Below, piece after piece: positions 9,331 to 18,900 of a stretch of 64,000 nt of DNA. The translations under genes were made by a program, and so were the position numbers. Under the pieces are notes generated by a model. The model made no database searches, had not been told where the DNA came from, and saw nothing but the letters and a program-made list of their open reading frames with translations. Positions within the stretch are counted from its first letter, which is position 1. Each line of letters begins with the position of its first letter. The stretch comes from Pseudomonas weihenstephanensis (lineage in GTDB: Bacteria; Pseudomonadota; Gammaproteobacteria; Pseudomonadales; Pseudomonadaceae), in assembly GCF_001043055.1 (NCBI RefSeq), contig NZ_JYLF01000008.1, positions 124,001 through 188,000 of the forward strand, in the 5' to 3' direction.

Positions 9331-10122
9331 ATGGCTCATAGCGTGTTGCTGGCCCTTGGCATGATGTGCCTGACACCTGTGTGGGCGGCTCAGGAAATCA
9401 GGGTCGGCGCAGCTCATTTCCCCCCTTACACCGTGCGCCCTGAAAGCGGCGCCGACACCGGCTTGCTGCCGCAATTGCTGGAGGCGTTGAACCGCCTGCA
9501 AAGTGACTACCGTTTTGTACTGGTGCCCAGCTCCATTCCCCGTCGCTTCCGCGATTTCGAGCAAGGGCGGGTCGATGTCGTGATGTTCGAAAACCCGGCC
9601 TGGGGCTGGCAGGGCATTGCTTACAGCGCTGTCGACATGGGGCTGGAAGATGCCGAGGTGTTTGTCGCCAGGCGCCAGCCGCAACGCCAGCAACATTACT
9701 TCGACGACTTGAGCAACAAGCGGTTGGCGTTGTTCAGCGGTTATCACTACGCGTTTGCAGGGTTCGACTCTTCACCTAAATACCTGACGCAGACCTTCAA
9801 CGCGGTGCTCACCTATTCCCATGAGAGCAATCTGCAGATGGTATTGCGCGCCAGGGTCGACATCGCCTTGATCACGCGCTCCAACCTGGCTGAGCTGCTC
9901 AGTCGCGATCCGCAGATCCAGCACAACATCCTGGTCTCGCAGCGGATCGACCAGATCTACCATCACTACGCGTTGTTGCGCCCGCAGGCGCCGATCACCG
10001 GGCCTCAATTTGCAGACCTGCTGCAAAAACTGCGGGACAACGGGCAAATGAACGCTATTTTTGCGCCGTTCAAAATTGCCCTGGTGCCGGTTCGCACGGC
10101 ATCGCCCCAAACCCTGCCCTAA
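9331..10122 (+). CDS. Periplasmic solute-binding protein (transporter substrate-binding domain)
   Basis: A family-3-type periplasmic binding protein, about 263 residues. MAHSVLLALGMMCLTPVWA is a convincing Sec signal peptide, followed by EIRVGAAHFPPYTVRPESGA. The VGAAHFPPYT opening and the DVVMFENPAW and RVDIALITRSN segments fit the bilobed fold. The start is uncertain: ATG 9331 gives a clean signal peptide, but GTG 9301 and ATG 9187 are in frame and none has a good ribosome site. No permease or ATPase neighbours it, so it may be an orphan or a sensor-type binding protein. Its stop codon overlaps the iron-starvation box of the next gene. Confidence 0.75.
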   Translation: MAHSVLLALGMMCLTPVWAAQEIRVGAAHFPPYTVRPESGADTGLLPQLLEALNRLQSDYRFVLVPSSIPRRFRDFEQGRVDVVMFENPAWGWQGIAYSAVDMGLEDAEVFVARRQPQRQQHYFDDLSNKRLALFSGYHYAFAGFDSSPKYLTQTFNAVLTYSHESNLQMVLRARVDIALITRSNLAELLSRDPQIQHNILVSQRIDQIYHHYALLRPQAPITGPQFADLLQKLRDNGQMNAIFAPFKIALVPVRTASPQTLP

Positions 10123-10143
10123 ATTCCAGCGAGCGGCTAACGT
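10120..10143 (+). promoter_or_regulatory. PvdS-dependent iron-starvation box for pvdYII
   Basis: TAAAT at 10120-10124, sixteen bases, then CGT at 10141-10143. This is an exact match to the known PvdS promoter rule TAAAT-N16/17-CGT, and a C precedes the TAAAT as in the consensus. The first three bases are the TAA stop of the upstream gene. The gene it would serve starts 41 bases downstream. Confidence 0.8.
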
Positions 10144-10183
10144 CAAACAGCCTGACTGTTGACGATAATCGTGAGCCCATACC

Positions 10184-11185
10184 ATGACTTCTGTTTTAGC
10201 GCATCAACCCTGCTGGCGCGATTTGAGCGCCGACGTGACAGACACCCGCCTGACCCTTGCCCTCGGCCATGAGCCGTTGATCGACCTGCGACTTGAGCGC
10301 GGCGAAGGGCTGAATGTGTACCTGGGCGATCACCGTGCGGCGCCGTCACTCCAGGCCGTCTGGGCGGGGTGTTACTGGTTGTTGGCCAGTGATCCGCACT
10401 GCCAGCAACTGACTTGGCACCTCAGCCAGCCCCCCCATGAAGCACTGCTTGACGGTCTGCTTCTGGCCACTGACATCGCCGGTCAATACACCTGTTTGCG
10501 CAGCCTGTTTTGGCAGCGGCCTCAGCCGTGGCTGGGCGAAACAGTTGCGCCAGCGTATCCATTGCACATGGTCATCAGCGCAGGCAAACGTCACCCGCTG
10601 CGAGCGCCCAAACCGGAGGGGGAAGTGTATCGCCGGTTTGATTCACGGCTCGGTCAATGGATCTCCCTGCGCACGCTGGATATCGAGTTGGACCTTGAGC
10701 GTTTCAGCCGCTGGCAAAACACCCCGCGAGTCATGGACTTCTGGGAGGAGGGCGGCACGCTTGAGCGTCATCGCCAGTTTCTCGAAACCCTGGCCGCTGA
10801 CCCGCATACCCTGACCTTGATCGGTTGTTTCGACGATCAGCCATTTGCGTACTTTGAGGCGTATTGGGCCAAGGAAGACCGCATCGCGCCGTTTTACGAC
10901 GTGGATGATTTTGATCGCGGCATTCATATGCTGGTGGGGGAGCAGGCGCATCGTGGGCCGCACAAAGTGGCCAGTTGGCTGTCGGCGCTCACCCATTACC
11001 TGTTTTTGGCTGACCCGCGCACCCGGCGGGTGGTGGCAGAGCCGCGTGCCGATAACGCAAAAATGATCGGCTACATGCAGGCTCAGGGGTATCACTGCGA
11101 AAAAGAGTTCAACTTCCCGCACAAGCGCGCAGCGCTGATGATGCAAAGCCGCGAGCGGTTCTTTGACGGGTGCTCATTGCTCTGA
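10184..11185 (+). CDS. pvdYII: N5-hydroxyornithine acetyltransferase PvdYII (IucB-like GNAT)
   Basis: A 333-residue acyltransferase of the siderophore IucB/RhbD GNAT family. In pyoverdine synthesis this class acylates N5-hydroxyornithine to make the hydroxamate iron ligand. The C-terminal half carries the family features: GCFDDQPFAYFEAYWAKEDR, then GIHMLVGEQAHRGPHKVASW in the acetyl-CoA site, and RRVVAEPRADNAKMIGYMQ. It lies beside pvdS, as in strains making acetyl-hydroxyornithine pyoverdines, and has its own perfect PvdS box. The acyl group (acetyl, not formyl) is inferred from the family; PvdF formyltransferase is a different protein. Confidence 0.88.
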   Translation: MTSVLAHQPCWRDLSADVTDTRLTLALGHEPLIDLRLERGEGLNVYLGDHRAAPSLQAVWAGCYWLLASDPHCQQLTWHLSQPPHEALLDGLLLATDIAGQYTCLRSLFWQRPQPWLGETVAPAYPLHMVISAGKRHPLRAPKPEGEVYRRFDSRLGQWISLRTLDIELDLERFSRWQNTPRVMDFWEEGGTLERHRQFLETLAADPHTLTLIGCFDDQPFAYFEAYWAKEDRIAPFYDVDDFDRGIHMLVGEQAHRGPHKVASWLSALTHYLFLADPRTRRVVAEPRADNAKMIGYMQAQGYHCEKEFNFPHKRAALMMQSRERFFDGCSLL

Positions 11186-11195
11186 CCCGTGCTGA

Positions 11196-11228
11196 CCTGT
11201 AGTCGCATGCCTCGCCCGCGGCTACAGG
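11196..11228. repeat. Inverted repeat between pvdYII and pvdS
   Basis: CCTGTAGTCGC (11196-11206) pairs with GCGGCTACAGG (11218-11228) with one G-T mismatch, leaving an 11-base loop. It sits between convergent genes and resembles the REP-type elements elsewhere in the window. Confidence 0.55.
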
Positions 11229-11249
11229 ATCGAGCGCAAGGCTCGGGCT

Positions 11250-11798
11250 TTAACGGCGTGCGAAGGTATCGCGCGGGGTGCCCGAGACCTTGCGGCAGTG
11301 AATCAGTGCATCGCGGATCATGAAGTTCACCAGCGTGGGGGACACGCCCAGCTCCTTGGCGATGTCTTTTTGCTGCACACCGTGCAACCGGTACATCTCG
11401 AACGCATAGCGCGTGCGGCTAGGCAGCTCGGTCAGCGCTTCGGCGATGTTTTCCAGGGTCGAGAAGTTGATGTGCGAGGTTTCGGGCGACGCGCCGTGGA
11501 TGACCACATTCAAGCCTTCCTCTTCTGTACCGGAGTATTTCTGCTCCAGCGCCTGCTTGCGGTAATGATCGATCGCCAGATTTCGCACGATCTGAAACAG
11601 GTAACTCAACTGCGCCTTGAAGGAAGAGGTGATTTGCGGCGCTGACTGCAAGCGGAAGAAGGCGTCTTGCACCACATCTTCAGCCCTGGAACGACAACCG
11701 GTAATGCGCGCGGCGATCTTGACCAGAATGAGCCTGTTTTCAACAAAGGCTTGAAGTAAGGGTGAATCGCACTTGCTTGTGAACACTTGTTCCGTCAT
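11250..11798 (-). CDS. pvdS: Iron-starvation sigma factor PvdS
   Basis: ECF sigma factor that directs RNA polymerase to pyoverdine promoters when iron is low; in P. aeruginosa it is held by the anti-sigma FpvR. The 182-residue protein begins MTEQVFTSKCDSPLL. Region 2 includes RAEDVVQDAFFRLQS and LSYLFQIVRNLAIDHYRK. Region 4 is LPSRTRYAFEMYRLHGVQQKDIAKELGVSPTLVN in outline. The start at 11798 follows a CAGGTG; a Met 14 codons earlier is less likely. A Fur box stands about 80 bases upstream. Its predicted targets are the three iron-starvation boxes described in this window. Confidence 0.96.
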   Translation of the reverse strand: MTEQVFTSKCDSPLLQAFVENRLILVKIAARITGCRSRAEDVVQDAFFRLQSAPQITSSFKAQLSYLFQIVRNLAIDHYRKQALEQKYSGTEEEGLNVVIHGASPETSHINFSTLENIAEALTELPSRTRYAFEMYRLHGVQQKDIAKELGVSPTLVNFMIRDALIHCRKVSGTPRDTFARR

Positions 11799-11880
11799 GG
11801 AAATCACCTGCTGCAATTGAAAAAGTGTGGGCGGGTACACAAGGCGCCGCCTACACAGCTGGCAACAAATTAGGTTGAAT

Positions 11881-11899
11881 GATAATGATTGTCAATTGA
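11881..11899 (-). promoter_or_regulatory. Fur box upstream of pvdS
   Basis: GATAATGATTGTCAATTGA matches the 19-base Fur consensus at 13 positions, including all nine of the first half. It lies in the divergent pvdS-pvdG gap on the pvdS side. Fur-Fe(II) repression of pvdS is well established in Pseudomonas, so the site is placed as expected. The transcription start is not visible. Confidence 0.75.
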
Positions 11900-11988
11900 G
11901 AAAGAGAATTAATGATCGCAATTACAAAACTTTGAGAAACACCTCACATCACGCCGTATCCGCTCAAAACCGCTGTCTGGCGCCAGAC

Positions 11989-12012
11989 TAATTATTTGCC
12001 GTGGCCAACCGT
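11989..12012 (+). promoter_or_regulatory. PvdS-dependent iron-starvation box for pvdG-pvdL
   Basis: TAATT (11989-11993), sixteen bases, then CGT (12010-12012), with C before the TAATT. It differs from TAAAT-N16-CGT by one base. It lies 63 bases before the small leader ORF and 155 bases before pvdG, the only good match found in the pvdS-pvdG gap. Confidence 0.65.
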
Positions 12013-12074
12013 TCTCAATGGACAAAGGTCGGGCATCAATGCTGGCCGCGTAATGGCTCGGACAGGAGGGCGAG

Positions 12075-12170
12075 ATGTTTTTTGATCGTGAACAGGGTGT
12101 GTTTCAGCCGGGTGACAGCGCGCACCGCCCGAGCATTGGCGCCTCATACCGCAGTGGCTGTTTGATATGA
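12075..12170 (+). CDS. 31-residue leader ORF overlapping the pvdG start
   Basis: ATG at 12075 follows a strong AGGAGGG at 12064-12070. The frame encodes 31 residues beginning MFFDREQGVFQPGD and stops with TGA at 12168-12170. That TGA overlaps the pvdG ATG (12167) in an ATGA, while pvdG itself has no visible ribosome site. This suggests translational coupling. The first ten residues loosely resemble the N-terminus of MbtH-like proteins (FDRDDILFQ), but the rest does not. It could be a coupling leader or an eroded gene end. I do not recognise a function. Confidence 0.45.
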   Translation: MFFDREQGVFQPGDSAHRPSIGASYRSGCLI

Positions 12171-12925
12171 GCGACGAGATCAAACTGCGCTTGTTTTGCT
12201 TGCCGCATTCGGGCGCCAGTGCCATGTCGTACAGCCGCTGGCGCCGCTCATTACCTGCATGGCTGCACGTGCGTCCGCTGGAGCTGCCAGGGCGCGGCAT
12301 GCGCATGGACGAACCGCTGCAATGCGATATCCAGCGTTTGGCCAGCCAGTTGGCGGATGAAATCAGCCTGGAGCTGGACCGGCCTTATGCGTTGTTCGGC
12401 CATAGCCTGGGCGGGTTGCTGGCCTTTGAGCTGGTGCATGCCTTGCGCACACGCGGCGTGCCTGAACCGCTGGCGCTGTTTGCGTCAGCGACGGCGGGGC
12501 CTGCCCGGCGCGATGTGAGCGAATACACCGTGGCTAAAACCGATGCGCAACTGATCGCCCGTTTACGTGAGTTGAAAGGCACTGACGAAGCGGTGCTGGG
12601 CAATGGCGAATTGATGCAATTGATGCTGCCCATCATGCGTGCGGACTTTCTGTTGTGCGGCAGTTTCGTCCACGGTCAACGACCCGCCCTGGCGCTGCCG
12701 ATCCACGTCTTCGGCGGCAAGCAGGACAGCGTACGTGCCGAACAATTGCTCGATTGGCAGGCCGACACCAGCAGCGTCTTTTCCCTCGACATGTTTGAGG
12801 GGCACCACTTCTTTCTGGTCGAGCAAGAGCAGCCCTTGCTGCGCTGCGTGCGCCGTTATCTCGAAGAGCATCTGGCCCGCTGGCGCAATCACCAGGCCCG
12901 GCAGTTGGCCGGGGCGAGCGTGTAA
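12167..12925 (+). CDS. pvdG: Pyoverdine type II thioesterase PvdG
   Basis: External editing thioesterase of nonribosomal peptide synthesis, thought to clear misprimed carrier domains. 252 residues, normal for the family. It has an alpha/beta-hydrolase fold: FCLPHSGASAMSYSRW at the start, the nucleophile elbow LFGHSLGGLLAFEL with the catalytic serine near residue 75, a late aspartate in FGGKQDSVRAEQLLDW and the histidine in MFEGHHFFL. It begins inside the ATGA overlap with the leader ORF and ends 71 bases before pvdL. Order pvdS-pvdG-pvdL is the conserved pyoverdine arrangement. Confidence 0.94.
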   Translation: MSDEIKLRLFCLPHSGASAMSYSRWRRSLPAWLHVRPLELPGRGMRMDEPLQCDIQRLASQLADEISLELDRPYALFGHSLGGLLAFELVHALRTRGVPEPLALFASATAGPARRDVSEYTVAKTDAQLIARLRELKGTDEAVLGNGELMQLMLPIMRADFLLCGSFVHGQRPALALPIHVFGGKQDSVRAEQLLDWQADTSSVFSLDMFEGHHFFLVEQEQPLLRCVRRYLEEHLARWRNHQARQLAGASV

Positions 12926-12996
12926 AGCGCAGCCCCGGCGCCTCGTACTTCTAGCAGACCGAATTTCTTTCAAGCCGACCCCAGGCAGGAAACCCC

Positions 12997-15900
12997 ATGA
13001 TGGACGCGTTCGAACTTCCCGGCACATTGGCCCAAGCCCTGCAACAACGTGCAGCCCACACCCCGGATCAACTGGCGTTACGCTTTCTGGCCGACGACCC
13101 GCAGGCAGGCCAGGTGCTGAGCTATGGCGATCTGGATCTTCGCGCGCGCACCATTGCCGCAGCATTGCAGGCCAATGCCCGGGTGGGTGATCGCGCGGTG
13201 TTGTTGTTTCCCAGTGGCCCGGATTATGTGGCTGCGTTTTTCGGCTGCCTGTACGCGGGTGTCATTGCTGTACCGGCTTATCCGCCTGAGTCAGCGCGAC
13301 GTCATCATCAAGAGCGTTTGCTGTCGATTCTGACCGATGCCGAGCCGCGCCTGCTGTTGACCAGCAGCGGTTTGCGCGCGTCCTTGCTGCACATGGATGA
13401 ACTCTCAGGCGAAGGCGCGCCACAGCTGTTGTGTGTCGATGAGCTTGAACCGGGCATTGCTCAGGGCTGGCAACCGATCGCCTTGCAGGCTGACGACATT
13501 GCGTTCTTGCAGTACACCTCGGGTTCCACCGCCTTGCCCAAAGGGGTGCAAGTCACCCACGGCAATCTGGTGGCCAATGAAGTATTGATTCGCCGTGGTT
13601 TTGGCATCGACCTGAACCCGGACGACGTCATTGTCAGCTGGTTGCCGCTGTACCACGACATGGGCTTGATTGGCGGTTTGTTGCAGCCGATTTTCAGCGG
13701 TGTGCCGTGCATATTGATGTCCCCGGCGTACTTTTTGACCCGCCCTTTGCGCTGGCTTGAAGCGATCAGCGAGTACGGCGGCACTATCAGCGGCGGCCCG
13801 GACTTTGCGTATCGATTGTGCAGCGAGCGAGTCAGTGACACGGCGCTGGCAGGCTTGGACCTGAGCCGCTGGCGCGTGGCGTACTCGGGTTCTGAACCGA
13901 TCCGCCAGGACAGCCTTGAGCGCTTCGCCGAGAAGTTCGCCTCCTGCGGTTTTACCCCCGCCAGTTATTTCGCCTCCTATGGTTTGGCTGAGGCCACGCT
14001 GTTTGTGGCCGGTGGCCAACGCGGTCAGGGCATCCCGGCCTTGTGCCTGGACGAATTGGCGCTGGCCGATAACCGCATTGTGCCGGGCGACGGTAGCCCG
14101 GTGATGAGCTGTGGCACCAGCCAGCCTGAACACGCGGTATTGATCGTCGAACCGGGTCAGCTCCACGTGCTGGCTGAGAATCGCGTCGGTGAAGTGTGGG
14201 CCAGCGGCCCGAGTATTGCCCACGGTTACTGGCGCAACCCCCAGGCCAGTGCCAACACCTTTGTCGAGTTTCAGGGGGCGACCTGGCTGCGCACCGGCGA
14301 TCTGGGGTTTATGCACGACGGCGAGTTGTTTATCACCGGTCGCTTGAAAGACCTGCTGATCGTGCGCGGGCAAAATCTGTACCCGCAAGACATCGAAAAA
14401 ACCATCGAGCGCGAAGTCGAAGTGGTGCGCAAAGGTCGGGTGGCGGCGTTTGCGGTGAATGTCAAAGGCGAGGAGGGGATTGGCATTGCGGCAGAAATCA
14501 GCCGCAGCGTGCAAAAAATTCTCCCCCCCGACGCGTTGATCAATGCCATTCGCCAAGCGGTAGCCGACGCCTGCCAGCAAGCACCCAGCGTGGTCGTGCT
14601 GCTCAACCCCGGCGCGTTGCCCAAAACCTCCAGCGGCAAACTGCAACGTTCAGCCTGTCGCAATCGCCTGGCCGATGGCAGTCTCGACAGTTACGCGCAG
14701 TTCCCGTCGGGCGACGATGCAGCGCTCAAAGAGGATGGCGCGCAGCGCGTGTCCGAACTTGAAGCGCTGATTGCCTGGGTCTGGTGTGAGCACTTGCAGG
14801 TCGAGCAAGTCGCTGGCGATGATCATTTCTTCCTGTTGGGCGGTAACTCGATTCTCGCCACCCAAGTGATTGCCCGCCTGCGCGAAGAACTCAAGCTGGA
14901 GCTGAGCCTGCGCCTGTTGTTTGAAGCGCCGACGCTGGGCGCTTTCGCTGCGCAAATCGGCGCATTGCAGCAGGATGGCGGCGTGGCCCAGGGCGCCATC
15001 GTGGCATTGCCGCGCCAGAACGGCCTGCCTCAATCGCTGGCGCAAAACCGCTTGTGGTTTATGTGGCAGCTCGACCCGACCAGCAGCGCCTACACGATTC
15101 CCGGTGCCTTGCGCCTGCGCGGTGAACTCAACGAAGCCGCGTTGTGCAGCAGTTTTGCGCAGTTGGTTGAACGCCATGAAGCCTTGCGCACGCGCTTTTA
15201 TGAGCATGACGGGCAAGCCATGCAGTGGGTCGATGAACGTGCAGATTTTGACCTGCAACGGATTGATCTCAGCGACCTGGCAGTTGATCAGCGCGAGTCC
15301 CGTGCACAACAGATACGCGATGAACAAGCACACACCCGGTTCGATCTGCAAAACGGTCCGTTGTTCTGGGTCACGCTGGTCAAGCTCGATGACGAAGAGC
15401 ACCAGTTGCTCTTGACCTTGCACCACATCATTGCCGATGGCTGGTCGCTCAACCTGTTGATAGAAGAGTTCTCACGGTTGTACGCGGCTGCCTGTCTCGG
15501 CCAGCCGCTGGAACTGACGCCGCTGGCGCTGCAATACGCTGACTATGGTAGTTGGCAGCGCCAATGGCTGGCGCAAGGTGAAGCGGCACGCCAGCTCGAT
15601 TACTGGCACCGCCAGTTGGGCGATGAGCATCCGGTGTTGCGGCTGGCGGCCGACCACCCGCGTTCAGCTCTCCAGCGCGCCAGCGCTGCCCGCCACAGCT
15701 TAACGCTGGACGCCGCCCTGAGTGGGGCGGTACGCACGGCGGCGCACGCGCACAATGCCACGCCGTTCATGTGGCTATTGGCGACTTTCCAAACCCTGCT
15801 CTATCGCTACAGCGGCCAGAACGACATTCGCATTGGCGTGCCCAGCGCCAACCGGCCACGTCAGGAAACCCACGGCCTGATCGGCTTCTTCATCAACACC

Positions 15901-18900
15901 TTGGTGCTGCGCGGTCATGTGGAGGGGCGTTTAACGTTTGCAGAGCTGGTGCAACACACCCGTCAGGCCACATTGGAGGCTCAAGCGCATCAGGATTTGC
16001 CGTTCGAACAATTGGTCGAAGCCTGCCCGCAGGCTCGCGAGCACGGTTTGTTTCAGGTCATGTTCAATCACCAGCAGCGCGACCTGAGTGCCTTGCGCCG
16101 GTTGCCGGGTTTGCTCGCCGAAGAGTTGGAGTGGCACAGCCGCGAAGCCAAGTTCGACTTGCAGTTGCACAGTGAAGAAGACCGCCAGGGGCGCCTGAAA
16201 CTGTCATTCGATTACGCCGATGAACTGTTCGATGCCAGCACGATTGCCCGTCTGGCCGAGCAGTTTGTCAGCCTGTTGGGCCAGGTGAGTGCGCGCGCGG
16301 ATCAGCCACTCGGTGATTTGCACATGCTCTCGGCTCAGCAGTGCGCTGTGCAGCAAGGCTGGGGCAAGGCACCTTGCGCGCCAGCAGCGCAGTGGTTGCC
16401 GCAATTATTGGAACAACAGGCCCTGCAAACGCCTGGCGCTGTAGCGTTGCTGTGGGACGGTGGCAGCCTTGACGTTGCCAGCCTGCATGCTCAGGCCAAC
16501 CGGTTGGCCAACTACCTGCGCGATAAAGGCGTCGGCCCGGATGTACGCGTCGCGATTGCCGCCCAGCGTTCGCCACAACTGTTGATCGGGCTGCTGGCGA
16601 TTCTCAAGGCCGGTGGCGCCTATGTGCCGTTGGACCCCGATTACCCGCAGGACCGCCTGGCCTACATGCTTGAGGATTGCGGTGCCCAATTGTTGCTGAC
16701 TCAAAGCCAACTGCTCGCTGCCTTGCCTGCTGTCGAAGCCGTCAGCGTCATTGCGATGGACTTGCTCAAGCTCGACAACTGGCCGAGCCACGCGCCGGGC
16801 TTGCACCTGCACGGCGACAACCTCGCGTACGTGATTTACACCTCTGGCTCCACCGGGCAACCCAAAGGCGTAGGCAACACCCATGCCGCGCTGAGTGAGC
16901 GTTTGCAATGGATGCAGGCCACTTACGGGCTACACGCCGACGATGTGCTGATGCAAAAAGCGCCGATCAGTTTTGACGTGTCGGTGTGGGAGTGCTTCTG
17001 GCCGCTGATCACCGGGTGCCCATTGGTACTGGCCGCCCCCGGCGAGCACCGCGACCCGCAGCGTATCGCGCAGTTGGTGCAGCAGTTTGGCGTGACCACC
17101 TTGCATTTTGTGCCGCCGTTGTTGCGTCTGTTTGTGGATGAACCTCAGGCGGCGCAGTGCCACAGCCTGCGTCGCCTGTTCTCGGGGGGCGAAGCGCTGC
17201 CGGCCGAATTGCGCAATCGGGTGCTGGCGCAATGGCCACAGGTGCAATTGCATAACCGCTACGGCCCCACCGAAACCGCCATCAACGTGACCCATTGGCA
17301 CTGCGGTCCCGAAGACGGCGAGCGCTCGCCCATTGGACGACCGCTGGGCAACGTGCTGTGCCGTGTTCTCGACAGTGAGCTGAACCCGCTGCCGGCCGGG
17401 GTGCCGGGTGAGTTGTGCATCGGCGGTATCGGTTTGGCGCGTGGCTACCTGCAACGGCCGGGGCTGACTGCCGAGCGCTTTATCGCCGACCCGCTGGGTG
17501 AGCCTGGCGCGCGCTTGTACCGCACGGGCGATCAGGTGCGCTGGGGCGCCGACGGTGTGCTGGAGTACCTCGGGCGACTCGACCAACAGGTCAAATTGCG
17601 CGGCTTTCGTGTCGAACCGCAAGAGATCGAAGCGTGTTTGCTGGCACTACCGGGTGTGGCGCAAGCGGCAGTCTTGATTCGTGAAACCGCCGCGGGGCCG
17701 CAACTGATCGGTTACTACACTGCGCACGGGGCTGACGCCTTTGACAACGAATACGTGAGGGCCGCGCTGGCACAGGTGTTGCCGGAGTACATGGTGCCCG
17801 CGCAACTGCTGCAACTGGACGCCATGCCGCTCAGCCCGAGCGGCAAACTGGATCGGCGCGCATTGCCTGAACCGCTGTGGCAGGTGCGAGAACATGTCGA
17901 GCCTGAGACAGAACTGCAACAACAGATCGCGGGCATCTGGCGTGAAGTGCTGGGGCAAACGCGCATCGGTTTGCGCGATGACTTTTTTGCATTGGGCGGG
18001 CATTCATTGCTGGCCACGCAAATCGTTTCGCGGGTGCGTCAGGCGTGTGATGTGGAGCTGGCGCTGCGAACGCTGTTTGAAGCCAGTGAACTGGGAGCGT
18101 TTGCCGACCAGGTGGCACTGATTCAGGCGGCGGGCACACGTAATACGCAACGGCCGATTGAAAAAGTCGACCGTCGTCAGCCGGTGCCCTTGTCGTACTC
18201 GCAACAGCGCATGTGGTTCTTGTGGCAGATGGAACCCGACAGCCCGGCGTACAACGTGGGGGGCATGGCGCGGCTCAAGGGCGTGCTGGATGTCGGGCGT
18301 TTTGAGGCCGCGTTGCAAGCGTTGATCTTGCGTCACGAAACCTTGCGCACCACCTTCCCGAGCATCGACGGCGTGGCGTGCCAACGCGTGCACCACGAAA
18401 CCGGCGTAAACATGGCCTGGCTCGACCTCAGCCAGTTGGATGAACCGACGCGTCAGCAGCGTTTGCAAGCGCTGGCTGACAGTGAAGCGCATCGACCGTT
18501 CGACCTGGAAGTGGGGCCGCTGCTGCGTGCGTGCATGGTCAAGGCGGGTGAGCGCGAACACTACTTTGTGCTGACCTTGCACCACATTGTGACGGAAGGC
18601 TGGGCGATGGACATTTTCGCCCGTGAATTGGGCGTGCTCTACGAAGCCTTCCTCGATGACCGCCTGTCACCGCTGGCCCCGCTGGCCGTGCAATACCTGG
18701 ATTACAGCGTGTGGCAACGCCAGTGGCTGGAGTCGGGCGAGCGTCAACGCCAGCTCGATTACTGGACCGCCAAACTGGGCAGCGAACACCCGCTGCTGGA
18801 GCTGCCGAGCGACCGTGCGCGGCCCCCGGTGCAAAGCTATCAGGGTGAGTTGTACCGCTTCGACCTGAGCGACGAATTGGCGGCGCGGGTGCGGGCTTTC

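Noticed and set aside
13405..14646. 413-residue minus-strand frame inside pvdL
   Set aside because: Complementary-strand shadow of the acyl-ligase domain; no family resemblance or start signals.
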